64,000 bases of DNA from JBBDYH01 sp040901795 (GCA_040901795.1 JBBDYH010000064.1:1-64000), one strand, 5' to 3'; positions 1 through 9,885 are shown, counted from the first letter of the stretch. Notes: generated by a model from the letters alone, not told the origin. Program-made: numbers and translations.

Positions 1-396
1 GGGCCGATCGAAAGAGGTTGAACTGTCAACCCAACAGGCCGGAAAGACGGAGAGAGGGGGACGGCACTAACGCCGCCGCTCAGGACTCGTGCGACCAACC
101 TACCGCACGAAGTATACGACATCCTGCCGAAAAGTACAGTCCAAAAAGAGATCGTCGCGAACGGCCTGGTCTATCGCGCGGACGGACTTCCGCCAAAGTT
201 TCCGGTTTTTAGCAGCAAATCGCGTCGCGGGGCCGCTATAATGCAGTCGCCGGCTTTCCCCTTTCAACCCCTGGTTCGCCAGGCGCTGCGGTCGGTTGCA
301 AGGCGCGAGAAGGAGCATTTCCGGCGTAGTTTTCGCTCGCCGTTTGTCTTGCGTCGGGCGCATGCCTTCCTCTCAAGACTAGGAAAGGCTGCCCCT
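1..396. other. Gene-free leader region at the window edge
   Basis: No reading frame here looks like a protein on either strand: the short open frames lack a ribosome binding site and any recognisable motif. A TATAAT hexamer at 237-242 sits about 155 bases before the next gene and could be its -10 box, but no good -35 is visible. The stretch may contain the untranslated leader of that gene. Confidence 0.4.
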
Positions 397-561
397 ATGG
401 GAGCATCACACGGAAAGAAGCCGAGCCCGCTGTTCGGGTCGCCGGTCGCTGGGACAATCTGCCCGCATTGCGGCAAACGGTCCTACTCGGCCGCCGGCGT
501 CCATCCGCAGTGTTCGCAGTCCTACGCCTCGAAGCAAATGCTGCCGGCGAAAAAGAAGTAG
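397..561 (+). CDS. Small Cys-rich probable zinc-binding protein
   Basis: A 54-residue basic protein of unknown function. It carries a CPHCG knuckle (about residues 29-33) and a later HPQC, so three Cys and one His could bind one zinc ion. The C-terminus is Lys-rich (PAKKK). The start at 397 is preferred over an upstream in-frame start at 241 because AGGAAAGG at 381-388 is well placed as a ribosome binding site and because the 52 extra residues look like translated non-coding sequence. A terminator hairpin follows 42 bases downstream, suggesting a monocistronic unit. Ribosome- or nucleic-acid-binding would fit the size, charge and knuckle, but that is inference. Confidence 0.6.
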   Translation: MGASHGKKPSPLFGSPVAGTICPHCGKRSYSAAGVHPQCSQSYASKQMLPAKKK

Positions 562-659
562 GGGGATAAGGGGATACGAAAGGCGATAGGGGGATGAAAG
601 ACAGCGGCCGAAGGCCGCTTTTGTCATCTCCCCATCTCCCTCCTCATCCCCTTATCTCC
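562..659. repeat. Imperfect inverted repeat flanking a terminator
   Basis: GGGGATAAGGGGAT at 562-575 is complementary, with one mismatch, to ATCCCCTTATCTCC at 646-659. The rest of the spacer is built of similar GGGGAT words. The arms bracket the hairpin at 603-622. Confidence 0.55.
603..622 (+). terminator. Rho-independent terminator of the 54-aa gene
   Basis: AGCGGCC (603-609), loop GAA, GGCCGCT (613-619), then TTTT. The stem has seven perfect GC-rich pairs and a triloop. The U-run is short, so it may work weakly. Confidence 0.6.
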
Positions 660-690
660 TTCTCCTACGCCCCTTGGTGATCGACTCCAC

Positions 691-3600
691 TTACCTGCGC
701 ACTGCCTCCGCGATCGGCCCCAAGAACGGCCGCAGCACGTCATAGTGATCCGCGCCCTCCGTGCGCTTCCACGAAGAGCCCGCGCGCGCGACCACCAGAT
801 CAAGACTCGGTACAACGACGATCAGGCTATCGTACAACCCCCACGACCAATAGGCGTCGCGCGGCACTTCGGCCAGCGTCCCGTCGGCGTTGTTCCACCA
901 CAACAGCCCATAATGGTCCGAGGCATTGCCGTGGTGCTTGCCGTCGAGCTCCTCCAAATCCTTCAGCTCTCGCTTGGCCGTCGCGGCTTCCTTTACGAAT
1001 TCCGCGGGTACGATCTGCTGGTCGCCCCACTTGCCTTCGCGCAAGTAGAGGTAACCGATACGGGCCATCGCATCGACGTTGGCGTGGATTCCTGAGCCGA
1101 ACTCGCGTCGCAGGATGCCTTCAATGTGGTGCGGCCGGAAGGCGTTTTTTCGCCAGACGAGATCCTCGCGCGAAATCGAAAGCGGTCCAAACACACGCGC
1201 AAACATCAGCTCGTCCACGTCGCGCCGATAGGCCAGCGTCACGCACTCCGCGATCCAGTTCGGTCCCGCGTCGCTGTACAACCACTTGGTTCCCGCCCGG
1301 AACAGAACCTTGCCATAACCCCCCGGCTTCTCGAAGCCCGCGGTCTGAGTCGCCAGGTGACACAGCGTGACCTCGTCGAGCCAGCCGGTCGCGATGTTTT
1401 CCTTCGGCGTCGTGCCGAACTCGGGATGATGCTGGCCGGCCTTATCCGTCAGCTTGAGCTTGCCATCCTGAATCGCCAAACCGACCGCCGTGATCCCGAT
1501 CGATTTCGTGGACGATTTCAGGTCGTATCGCTTCTTCGGGTCTCCCCATTGCATCACCAACGCGCCCCATCGGGTGATGTACCCCGACCCACCGCCAGTA
1601 AGTGCAAAGTCGCGCGCCTGCTTGAGCTTCGCCTCATCCAGGTCGACTTCCCCAGGATTCTTCGCGGGCCAGGCCTCGCCAGGGTAGTTCAGCTCCAGCT
1701 TTGTCTCGATGACAAAGGCTTGCTTCGCGGTTCCGACGCTTTCGACCCGGCTGTCCTTTGCCTTTTCGATGCCCCACTGAAGCTGCGCGGGGTCAAGGGG
1801 GCGATGTTCGCGCTCTAGTGTCGCTGTGACGACGACCTCCTCTCGCCCTGCCCGATTCGGACTGCCTGACAACTGGCCAGTTGCTTCGTCGATTGTCAGC
1901 CAGGTCGGCCCTTTCTCGAGCGCAAATCGCAACTGCTCGACATCCCAGTAATTCATCACCTCCCGTCCATCCACAACGCGCGTCCTCACGTCGCCCATCG
2001 AGCGGATGGCCCGCACCTGGTAACGATATCCTTTGCCAGTGCGGGCCTGCTGCACCGGCCTCGTGTAGATGACCGGTCGTGGCGCGGCAGTATAGTCTGA
2101 CGGCCCGCTGCGATTCCCCCTCTCGTCGACGGCAACAACTCGGTAGTAGGCCTTGTTGGCTCCAGGAAGTTCCACGTCCGCGCCGAGAACGGCCAATTCT
2201 GCGGCGCTCGTTTCTCCCATAAAGTTCGCCGCAAATCGAGTTGGCGGCTTGCTCGATTCCTTAATACGAAAGTCATAGACTCCGGCCGCGACCTCAAAAG
2301 CTGTGTCGCTGATAGAAAACCCCTTCTCGTCGCTGGCGTAGATCCGATATGCGACCGGCCTTCGGCCCAGACGATTGGGCTGCCAGCGTAGAGTCCCGCG
2401 ATTCTTCTCGGGGTCGTACTCCATCGAGACATCCTGCGGCGGCGCCGGTCCCCGCGGGGTGAAGCGCCACGTTGGGCTCCACGGTCCCCACACTCCCCGT
2501 TGGTCCTTGGCACGAACGCGCCAGTAGTACTCGCGATCGGGATTCAATTCGCCGGGGGCTTTCAGCGTGTACCGGCCCGAGCCGGCGTCGCTGGTGCGGG
2601 AGATCAACTTGGCAAAGCTCATCGAGAGCGGCCACCTCATATCGGCTCTCGATGAAAGCTCGAAGTGATAGTCGGCGATCGCCTCGCCGTCCGGATCAGC
2701 GGCCGGTTGCCACTGGAAGGCAATCGCGGTTCCTTCGGCCTCGCCTCGATCCGGGGGCCAGATCGGCGCCGCCGGCGCTGCGGGAGGCGTGCTCGCGGAG
2801 CGTTCCACCCACTCGTGGCTGATCAGCACCTGCCGCTCGCCGGTTGATTCATCGGTGTACGTAAAACGGTTTTTACCGATCCCCATCTCGGGAAGCGACA
2901 GTGGAGCCATCTGCAGATCGTTCACGATTAAGAGCCGGCGCAGCCGGGCAGCTCCCTCGAGACGGCAACGCAGGTAGTAGGAGTAGCGGGCAGTCCCCGT
3001 CGGCGGGAAAAACCGGTCGAGATCGCTGCCGGCGCTCTCCCATGTCTTGCCGTCCCACGAAAGCTCGAACTCGGCGTCCGCTCCCTCGATCTCGAGCCTG
3101 CCGCCGACAATAACATACGGTGCGCGGACCGCCCACACGATTTCACCCGTCTGGCCCGCCTCTGCCTCCAGACCGTCGTCCCCGGAGACGATCCCGCGCA
3201 CACGCTCGGCGCCTTTTCGCCAGGTCTCGCGCGAAAAGTCCGGTCGGTACTCCCACAATCCGTTGCAAATCCGCTCGGCAAACTTGTGTTCGGTCGGTCC
3301 AAAGTACTTCGGCGGCTCGGTGTGTCCCCAGCGCCACACAAGCGATTCGCCAGGACATAGTGTCATATTCATCGAGCTCGTTCGATCCGCGTCGCGGTCG
3401 CCTGTCACGTTCCCTTCAAAGACGTAGATCGACGCCTCCCACTCGTCGCCGGCTCGCCCCTGCGGGCGTAGGATGCCCTGCGTGTGCGTGCGCTTGATGA
3501 GATCGTGATCGCGCACCAGGTCCTGCTCGCCGGCAATGGTCTCGTTGTCGCGCAGCAGATACAGAGATTGCATGTCGCCGTCGTAAAGATGCCAGGCGCC

Positions 3601-4182
3601 GTCGTAATACACTTGCGTGACGCAGTGCCCGACGAGGCGGGCGGGCGCCACCTTGAGTCCGGCGGCCTTCCACAGCCCTGCCAGGCAGATCGAATCGTTG
3701 CCGCACGTGTTGTGTCCGTAGACGTTGAGTACCTTCACCGGGCTTAAGAGCTCACGGTTGTCGCCGGGATAGTGAAAGCGATGCTGGATTTGTTGGCGCC
3801 AGAGTGCCATCGCCTTTTCCCGGTCGGTCATGCCTGGCTCGATGGCCCGCGCCACGATCGCGCTCATGTTGCGCAGGTCGTTCTCGCCGCTGACGAGCCA
3901 CGGGTTGACTACGTCGGTGTCACCGACGTTTTCCATCCGCACCGATCGGTTCGATTCCCAGGTCTGCTCGAAGGGAGTCCAGACTCCCTGGGGGGACCGG
4001 CAATTCCGCCCGTCCATCGTGCCCCCTTGCACGACCGTGTACCCCAGACTTCCCGCCGCGATCTCCCGGACTTGACGCTTTGGTACGTCGGTTGGATGGC
4101 GATTGAATTTCCAAGGCGCGAGCTCCTGGCCGCACAATGTCGTCGGCAGGAGCAGCACCACAAGGCTCCAGAAGGCTCGCAT
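691..4182 (-). CDS. Secreted transglutaminase-like / Fn3 / beta-lactamase-family fusion
   Basis: 1163-aa exported protein. Start ATG at 4182 gives a clean signal peptide (MRAFWSLVVLLLPTTLCGQ); the upstream in-frame extension lacks protein character. Residues about 140-215 resemble a transglutaminase core: Cys160 in GHNTCGNDS, His187 in VGHC and Asp201/203 in HLYDGD form a plausible catalytic triad. About 450-690 are fibronectin-III-like beta repeats (YYWRVRAKDQRG). About 700-790 look like a putative-Ig (He_PIG) module (WLTIDEATGQLSGSP). From about 840 to the end is a serine beta-lactamase/DD-peptidase fold with SSTK (Ser890, Lys893) and a Tyr at 969 in WLYSDAG. It probably acts on the cell surface, but the substrate is unknown. 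It is divergent from the amidohydrolase pair. Confidence 0.75.
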   Translation of the reverse strand: MRAFWSLVVLLLPTTLCGQELAPWKFNRHPTDVPKRQVREIAAGSLGYTVVQGGTMDGRNCRSPQGVWTPFEQTWESNRSVRMENVGDTDVVNPWLVSGENDLRNMSAIVARAIEPGMTDREKAMALWRQQIQHRFHYPGDNRELLSPVKVLNVYGHNTCGNDSICLAGLWKAAGLKVAPARLVGHCVTQVYYDGAWHLYDGDMQSLYLLRDNETIAGEQDLVRDHDLIKRTHTQGILRPQGRAGDEWEASIYVFEGNVTGDRDADRTSSMNMTLCPGESLVWRWGHTEPPKYFGPTEHKFAERICNGLWEYRPDFSRETWRKGAERVRGIVSGDDGLEAEAGQTGEIVWAVRAPYVIVGGRLEIEGADAEFELSWDGKTWESAGSDLDRFFPPTGTARYSYYLRCRLEGAARLRRLLIVNDLQMAPLSLPEMGIGKNRFTYTDESTGERQVLISHEWVERSASTPPAAPAAPIWPPDRGEAEGTAIAFQWQPAADPDGEAIADYHFELSSRADMRWPLSMSFAKLISRTSDAGSGRYTLKAPGELNPDREYYWRVRAKDQRGVWGPWSPTWRFTPRGPAPPQDVSMEYDPEKNRGTLRWQPNRLGRRPVAYRIYASDEKGFSISDTAFEVAAGVYDFRIKESSKPPTRFAANFMGETSAAELAVLGADVELPGANKAYYRVVAVDERGNRSGPSDYTAAPRPVIYTRPVQQARTGKGYRYQVRAIRSMGDVRTRVVDGREVMNYWDVEQLRFALEKGPTWLTIDEATGQLSGSPNRAGREEVVVTATLEREHRPLDPAQLQWGIEKAKDSRVESVGTAKQAFVIETKLELNYPGEAWPAKNPGEVDLDEAKLKQARDFALTGGGSGYITRWGALVMQWGDPKKRYDLKSSTKSIGITAVGLAIQDGKLKLTDKAGQHHPEFGTTPKENIATGWLDEVTLCHLATQTAGFEKPGGYGKVLFRAGTKWLYSDAGPNWIAECVTLAYRRDVDELMFARVFGPLSISREDLVWRKNAFRPHHIEGILRREFGSGIHANVDAMARIGYLYLREGKWGDQQIVPAEFVKEAATAKRELKDLEELDGKHHGNASDHYGLLWWNNADGTLAEVPRDAYWSWGLYDSLIVVVPSLDLVVARAGSSWKRTEGADHYDVLRPFLGPIAEAVRR

Positions 4183-4303
4183 GTTGAGTTTCCCCGCGCA
4201 AGCGCGATTGGTTTCCCATTGGCCAACGAGAGGAGTATAACACTGGCAACGAGGATTCGCTCGACTTCCGGCAGCACGCACGACACGCCCTTGAATGCAA
4301 GCC

Positions 4304-5236
4304 ATGCCACATGACCGACACGACAGGCCGGCGATCGATCGGCGGAGTTTCGTCAAGGCCTCGCTGATTCCCGGCATCATTCCGCTGGTAGCCTCGCTTG
4401 CTAGCCCGTCCGGTCAAGGCGCCGAGCCACCCGCTGCGGTCCCTGAGATTATCGACACCAACGTCCACTTGTTTGATTGGCCTTTCCGCAAGCTGAAGTA
4501 CGCCCGCACCGAGCCGCTCGTTGCCAAGTTAAGAAAACATCGCATCACCCAGGCTTGGGCCGGCAGCTTCGAGGCCGTCCTTCACAAGCAGCTCGACCAG
4601 GTCAATCGCCGCCTTGCGGAAGAGTGCCGCACGCGCGGCGAGGGAATGCTCACGGCCATCGGCAGCGTCAATCCCGCCTGGCCCGACTGGGACGAGGATC
4701 TTCGGCGCTGCCACGAGCAGTACCGCATGCGGGGCGTGCGGCTCTATCCGGCCTATCATGGTTACTCGCTCGATCATCCTGAGTTTGCCCGGCTGTTAGC
4801 CGAAGCCGCCAGGCGGGACCTGCTCGTCCAAATCGTCTTGCGGATGGAAGACGAGCGCGTCCACCACCCGGCAATCGCCATAGGCGCCGTGAATGTCGCG
4901 CCGCTGGACGAGCTGCTGAAGAAAATTCCCAACGCGAAGACGCAGCTCATCAATTCGGCCGGGCCGCTCTTGGGCAATAACGTTTCGACATTGATACGCG
5001 ACACGCAAATCACGTTCGACATTGCCGCCATCGAGGGAAACGGCGGCGTGGGTCGGCTCCTCGACGGAAAAAACTACAGCTACCGCGGCGCGATCCCCAT
5101 CGAGCGGCTGCTCTTCGGCTCGCATGCGCCGTATTTTCCCTGCGAGAGCGCACTGATGAAACTGTTCGAGTCGCCCCTAAGCCTTGCGCAACTGAAGATG
5201 CTGATGAGCGCCAACGCCCAGCGGCTGATCGGCTAG
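4304..5236 (+). CDS. Tat-exported amidohydrolase family protein
   Basis: 310-aa TIM-barrel metal-dependent hydrolase of the amidohydrolase-2 type. The N-terminus carries a twin-arginine signal (DRRSFVKASLIPGIIPLVA), so it is probably exported folded. The first metal motif is reduced to DTNVHLF, where many relatives have D-x-H-x-H. Later strands show GVRLYPAYHGY and a C-terminal LLFGSHAPYFP. An ATG at 4295 is an alternative start. A second amidohydrolase follows 33 bases downstream in the same direction, so the two are probably co-transcribed. The substrate cannot be read from sequence. Confidence 0.75.
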   Translation: MPHDRHDRPAIDRRSFVKASLIPGIIPLVASLASPSGQGAEPPAAVPEIIDTNVHLFDWPFRKLKYARTEPLVAKLRKHRITQAWAGSFEAVLHKQLDQVNRRLAEECRTRGEGMLTAIGSVNPAWPDWDEDLRRCHEQYRMRGVRLYPAYHGYSLDHPEFARLLAEAARRDLLVQIVLRMEDERVHHPAIAIGAVNVAPLDELLKKIPNAKTQLINSAGPLLGNNVSTLIRDTQITFDIAAIEGNGGVGRLLDGKNYSYRGAIPIERLLFGSHAPYFPCESALMKLFESPLSLAQLKMLMSANAQRLIG

Positions 5237-5269
5237 TGCTCCTACCAAAGTACTGCGACTTGCAATCCG

Positions 5270-6160
5270 ATGAATCCTTCCGCTGCTCGTGACTTTGCCT
5301 TGGACCCGGCCGCCTACGGTCTGCCTACGCGTGACGACCTGGCGAAGCTGCGGATCTGGGACATGCACTATCACGGCTTTACCGGCGGCATTCGCTCCCA
5401 CGAAGAGAACCTCTTCTACGTCGAGCGCATGGGGATCGAACGGATGCTCTCGCTAGACATCGCGGGCTCGCCGACCGATCCGCTCGGCGTCACGATTCCG
5501 GCCGAGAAGAAACGCGAAATCCGCGAGTATCTGGAAAAACACGCCGATCGAGTCTCAGGGTTGATTCCCGTCGATCCCTCGCAGCCCATCGAAAGTTACC
5601 GCAAAATCGAAGAGTGGGTCGCCGACGGACCGTGCATCGGCATCAAGTACTACGGCGGCAATCGCGGCGGGGTCACGGTCAGCCATCGCGACAACGACGT
5701 CCTGATCCGGCGGGCGGCGGAGCTCAAGGCAGTCATCTACATTCACACCTGGACGAAGGTCGGCGGTGTGCCGCGACGCCCCGGCGGAGACAACGAGCCT
5801 GGCGAATCGACTCCGCTCGACGTGGCAATGTTGGCCGAGCGATTCCCCGACGTGCCTTTGATCTGCGGTCACTCCGGCGGCGACTGGGAGCTGGGAGTCC
5901 GCACGGTCAGGCGCCACGAAAACGTCTACCTCGAATTCAGCGGTTCCGACCCGCACTCGGGGCAGGTTGACTACACCGTGCGCGAGTTGGGCGCCAGCCG
6001 TCTGATCTGGGGCGGGCATGGCCCATCGCGTTCGTATTCCACCGAACTCTCGAAAGTCTTCGACGCCGATCTGACGCACGAACAGCGATTGCAGATCTTT
6101 GGCGGCAATCTGCGGCGGGTTGCCGGACCGATTCTTCGACAACAAGGTTATCCGCTGTAA
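5270..6160 (+). CDS. Amidohydrolase (TIM-barrel) family protein
   Basis: 296-aa protein without a signal peptide. The N-terminal metal motif is intact (WDMHYHG, near residues 28-34), followed by GIKYYGGNRGG, YIHTWTK, ICGHSGGDWE and a C-terminal IWGGHGPSR segment, all in the order expected for the amidohydrolase-2 family. It is the cytoplasmic-looking partner of the Tat-exported paralogue directly upstream; together they could process one substrate on two sides of the membrane, which is inference. It converges on the minus-strand gene ending at 6274. Confidence 0.8.
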   Translation: MNPSAARDFALDPAAYGLPTRDDLAKLRIWDMHYHGFTGGIRSHEENLFYVERMGIERMLSLDIAGSPTDPLGVTIPAEKKREIREYLEKHADRVSGLIPVDPSQPIESYRKIEEWVADGPCIGIKYYGGNRGGVTVSHRDNDVLIRRAAELKAVIYIHTWTKVGGVPRRPGGDNEPGESTPLDVAMLAERFPDVPLICGHSGGDWELGVRTVRRHENVYLEFSGSDPHSGQVDYTVRELGASRLIWGGHGPSRSYSTELSKVFDADLTHEQRLQIFGGNLRRVAGPILRQQGYPL

Positions 6161-6273
6161 ATCCCCTCAAACCACCGCCAGCTTTGGCACCATCGACCAG
6201 ATCGATGTGACCGTAGCGAAGCAATCCGCCGCTTCATTATCGCCGGGCCGTGAAACGACGCCGTCACAACTCA

Positions 6274-8289
6274 TCAGTCAACGACCAGATCCAATTCCAA
6301 GGGACGCAAGTCAGGCGTAAGGTCCTTGATCGTGATCGTATGCTCGGATCGCTTCGCGGAGTCTTGAAGACTCGGAACATGGAGCGTGTGACGGCCGGCT
6401 TCCAGCGGGGGCAAATTGAGAATGCCAGCGCCGTCGGAAGTGAATGTCACTGGCCAAAGCACGTTGGTCAACGGACCGGTCGGGCGTTGCAGATCAACCT
6501 GAATTCCTACGACCGGTTTAGCTGCTCGATCGACACAGCGGATCACGCTGCGCACTCCTAACCGACCGATGTCTAGTGTCAATGGTTCCGATCGCACGCC
6601 ATCGGCCTCGACAACCAGCGACGCGTTGGACGACAGCCAAATACCATCCATCGACGCCTGAATTCGATAGTGACCCGGCGTCAGCCCCGCCAACTCAAAA
6701 CTGCCGTCCTTGTCGGGAGTGACCAGAATACTAAGCAGCTCGTCGAGTTTCCCTCGTCCCTCGTAACCAGCCAACACGCGGAACTGGTTATTCCACTCCG
6801 AGATACTTTTTCCCCCGACGGTCACTCGACCGCGCAGCGACATCGCTTTGGGAAGGATAATCGACCAGTCCTGCGATGGTTCGGTCGCGGGGAGCGGAAC
6901 GAGAGTCGCTCCGCATTCCCCCGGCAGCATTGCGACGATTACTGGCTCAGTCGAATCTCTCGCCTGTTGCGAGGCGACGTTGCAGCACTTCGCATGGAAA
7001 CGTCCCAAGGCGTCGGACCGTGTTTGATAGACCGCATGCGCGGTTTTCGGTTCCAGAGATAAGAGTCTCGCTCCGAAGGCGGGTGTTTTTCCATCGGCAT
7101 AAAAGACGCGACCTGCGTTGTCTGAAAACTTCGCATCGCGCCAACTCTGGTTACGGTTACGCCGTGGTACTTCATCGCGCTCGACCCAGCGCGACGTCAG
7201 GACGGTCGGAGGTGCGTTTTCCAGTAGCGGCGAGACGGCAACGACTCCCGCGGCCTCGTAGCACGGGGGATCAACTCGAGTCGCCACCGCTCCGATTTCC
7301 CGCTCCCGTACATACATTCGCCAGAGGCCGGGTTGGCCGAAGGAAAAATCAGCGCGGCCCCTTTCGTCGATCCAACCTCCGATCCCCGAGGCTCCTTCGA
7401 AGCCCGCTCCATGATCGTATTGATAAGCCGTCGTTTCCCAACTCGCCGGCTCACCGTCGGCCTGGAGAATTTGCAGCGACACGTGGTTCGACTGTTCATA
7501 GACCGCTACGGTGAAGCGACGATCCTCTCCCGCACGCAACGGCACTCCCTGGTAACTGGGAGACCGCCTCTGCCCTTCCGGATCGACCTGGACGACATAG
7601 AGCCCCTCACTGTCGCGTTCCGCCGCCAGGATTCGATAGGTTCCGGGCGCCAGGTCATCGAACCGGGCAAAACCTTGTTCATCAGTGCGAGCCGCGGGAT
7701 GAAGTATCTCATCCAACCGCTCGCCAGCGCCCGTATCCCCGTCCGGTTTCCTGTTCGCGGGGTACAGCTTTGGCCAATGTTCATTGGCAATTCTGACGAC
7801 TGCATCGGCTTGCGGCGCATCTCCGCGCATCGCCTTAACCGAGAGTGTGCCTTTGGTCGATGGCACGACGAGCTCCAGATTGCGCGGGCTTGGTTTGTTT
7901 TTATTTTTCGACTCATCGTGAAACAGATACGAAAAGTGAAGGAAATCGCAGCAGTGTCCAGCCTTCTGCCAAAGCACGTACACGTTTTGACAAAGCTGGG
8001 TTCGAAATTCTTTCGGTGTCAGTTCTAGCTCGGCACTCCATTTCCCCTGAGCGTTGCTAACCGCAGAGATCAGATAGTTGTTTGCATGCCGTTCCCCTAG
8101 ATAGGTAGCGACGACGAACACTTCGGCGCCTTCTACGGCGCGGCCTCGAACATCAGAGACCGTTCCGGACCAGATGACCTGCTGCTTGGGAGAATTGACG
8201 CGCGATGGCGTCTCAGGAGCCTGCGGCCAACACGAAATGCAGAGAATCAATGAAATTACGGAACCACTGAAAAGGATTTTGCCTGACAT
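6274..8289 (-). CDS. Exported carboxypeptidase-regulatory-like domain protein
   Basis: 671-aa protein with an N-terminal hydrophobic signal (SGSVISLILCISC); the Cys could be a weak lipobox. Several CarboxypepD-reg-like beta-sandwich modules follow, recognisable by phrases such as VSDVRGRAVEGAEVFVV, DEQGFARFDDLAPGTYRI, GSFELAGLTPGHYRI and LNLPPLEAGRHTL. No catalytic residues are visible. Such arrays occur in planctomycete surface proteins. The start at 8289 is chosen because it begins the signal peptide; 14 more in-frame residues exist upstream. The small membrane protein 48 bases upstream is probably in the same transcript. Confidence 0.65.
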   Translation of the reverse strand: MSGKILFSGSVISLILCISCWPQAPETPSRVNSPKQQVIWSGTVSDVRGRAVEGAEVFVVATYLGERHANNYLISAVSNAQGKWSAELELTPKEFRTQLCQNVYVLWQKAGHCCDFLHFSYLFHDESKNKNKPSPRNLELVVPSTKGTLSVKAMRGDAPQADAVVRIANEHWPKLYPANRKPDGDTGAGERLDEILHPAARTDEQGFARFDDLAPGTYRILAAERDSEGLYVVQVDPEGQRRSPSYQGVPLRAGEDRRFTVAVYEQSNHVSLQILQADGEPASWETTAYQYDHGAGFEGASGIGGWIDERGRADFSFGQPGLWRMYVREREIGAVATRVDPPCYEAAGVVAVSPLLENAPPTVLTSRWVERDEVPRRNRNQSWRDAKFSDNAGRVFYADGKTPAFGARLLSLEPKTAHAVYQTRSDALGRFHAKCCNVASQQARDSTEPVIVAMLPGECGATLVPLPATEPSQDWSIILPKAMSLRGRVTVGGKSISEWNNQFRVLAGYEGRGKLDELLSILVTPDKDGSFELAGLTPGHYRIQASMDGIWLSSNASLVVEADGVRSEPLTLDIGRLGVRSVIRCVDRAAKPVVGIQVDLQRPTGPLTNVLWPVTFTSDGAGILNLPPLEAGRHTLHVPSLQDSAKRSEHTITIKDLTPDLRPLELDLVVD

Positions 8290-8337
8290 AATGTGCGCCT
8301 TTGCCGACATACTGCGCCAATTTGAATCCAAGGGTTT

Positions 8338-8598
8338 TCAGGGCGGCAAACCTTTTCCGGGGCGGGTAAACAACCACACGATCAAGCACAAACCCACGAC
8401 GACGCCTCCGCGCCAAAGCAGCTCCCAACCGAGCGGCCAATCTTCCCGCGTAAGATAGGTTTTTTTGAAGACTCCGCCGACAACACGAGGAACCAAGTGG
8501 TGCCTCCGCGGCAGCGCTGCTGCAAGCGCCACAATGGCTGTAAACCAGGCGAGAGCGGCGATTGAGAAGCGAGCACGGATCATCAATCTGGCCCACAT
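8338..8598 (-). CDS. Small membrane protein, two predicted TM helices
   Basis: 86-aa protein of unknown function with two hydrophobic segments (FSIAALAWFTAIVALAAAL and GGVVVGLCLIVWLF) separated by a basic loop, ending in a short Pro/Gly tail. The start is uncertain: TTG 8622, ATG 8598 and ATG 8583 are all possible, and none has a strong ribosome binding site. It sits 48 bases upstream of the exported 671-aa protein on the same strand. A competing frame on this strand (8213-8596) is rejected because its translation is Arg/Cys-rich and overlaps the start of the 671-aa gene. Confidence 0.5.
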   Translation of the reverse strand: MWARLMIRARFSIAALAWFTAIVALAAALPRRHHLVPRVVGGVFKKTYLTREDWPLGWELLWRGGVVVGLCLIVWLFTRPGKGLPP

Positions 8599-8736
8599 CT
8601 GCTTATCAACGCAATGTACCAACAGCTATGCGAAACTGCGGCCGCGATGCGGTGGTCAATGCACTTTTGCCCTTGGGGTCGTTCACCACCTTTCCCCTCC
8701 TGTTCGCTGGCCCCCCCGGCGCCAATTGACCATCGC

Positions 8737-9693
8737 TCAATGGCTTTTGCCGGCCACCGTCTTATCCGCCGGCGACTGGTAATAGAGCCGCACGGTGGAG
8801 ACGACCGCAATTTCCGGCCGCATCGCCGGCTTGGCGGGCCGTAGGTCCGAACGGCTCTGCAACCCTTGAAAGTACGTCATTTTCGGCCGGTATGCTTTGA
8901 TCGCCGGTAGGTTTTGCCAACTGCTGTTGTATTGGATCTGTTCTTCCAAGACATTTTCGTAGGTGCGGTAAAGGGAATGCGGCAAGAACACCGCAGTGCT
9001 CTCTTGAATGTTGATCACTTTGGGCGGGTCGGCGAAAACCGCCAGCAAGATCTTGGATTTCTCCTTGGCCGCTTCGAGGGCCGCCACCCGAGCTTTGGCC
9101 TTCTGTTCGTCTAATTCGGAGCTCCAATAGTCAAACGTCACGATGTCAGTGACGTCTTGCTGAAAAGCGAGCTGGATCGCCGCCATCGCGTCGGTTTCTG
9201 TTTTGACCGACACATGCAGGTTCGTTTGCATGCGGTATCCCTCGCGCTGTTGAACGCGGAACTTCTGCCCGTCCCGTTCGGTCAGCCGCCATTCATACAC
9301 GGGCAACACGTTGATGAAATCCTCGACAATGTTTTCTTCGGCAATTTTCAGATCAGCCCAGGCTTTCAAAACGGCTTGCACTTGGGCGGCATTTTTCTCC
9401 TGACAACCATCCGCCGTCTCGGCTTCGCTGGTAATCGCCAGCACGACGCGGATTCCTTCGGGGACCACGCGGAGATCCGCAGTCCCGTCGATCGTAATGA
9501 AGTTCAGCGCGTTTTCCGGCGGCAATAACGGAACTTCTCTCGCGGAATCCCAGGCGCCCTCCGCAAGGCCGGCTCGTTCCGGAGCATTCCCCGCGCCGCC
9601 GAAGCCGCCGAACCCTTGTGCGCGGATGGCGCTCGGGACGATGCACAGGCAGAAAATGGAGATCATGAATGCGATACCAGTAGAACGAGTCAT
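8737..9693 (-). CDS. Secreted SIMPL (DUF541) domain protein
   Basis: 318-aa protein with a signal peptide ending near SAIRAQG, a Gly/Phe-rich linker (GFGGFGGAGN), then a SIMPL-like body: ITIDGTADLRVVPEGIRVVLAI, a helix of the form CQEKNAAQVQAVL, a central V-I-x-T-F-type strand and the KAKARVAALEAAKEKSKIL helix. SIMPL proteins in other bacteria are periplasmic and linked to stress or signalling, without a defined reaction. ATG 9693 has AGGAG nine bases upstream. It stands alone, with about 190 bases to the enolase-like gene, a spacer containing TCATTCGTC-type simple sequence. Confidence 0.75.
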   Translation of the reverse strand: MTRSTGIAFMISIFCLCIVPSAIRAQGFGGFGGAGNAPERAGLAEGAWDSAREVPLLPPENALNFITIDGTADLRVVPEGIRVVLAITSEAETADGCQEKNAAQVQAVLKAWADLKIAEENIVEDFINVLPVYEWRLTERDGQKFRVQQREGYRMQTNLHVSVKTETDAMAAIQLAFQQDVTDIVTFDYWSSELDEQKAKARVAALEAAKEKSKILLAVFADPPKVINIQESTAVFLPHSLYRTYENVLEEQIQYNSSWQNLPAIKAYRPKMTYFQGLQSRSDLRPAKPAMRPEIAVVSTVRLYYQSPADKTVAGKSH

Positions 9694-9885
9694 CGATTAT
9701 TCTCCTGTAGTTTTGACGACCTTGCCGCCATCAATGTTAACCGGCTGTCGGAGGACAATCGAATCTTTCCCGATATCGTGTACCACGCGGCAGTCACTCA
9801 CCGCTCATCCACTCACGCTCACCCGCACGCTTCATCACTCGTCATTCGGCCCCCGTTCGTCCTTCGTCCTGTGCATTCGGTGTTA

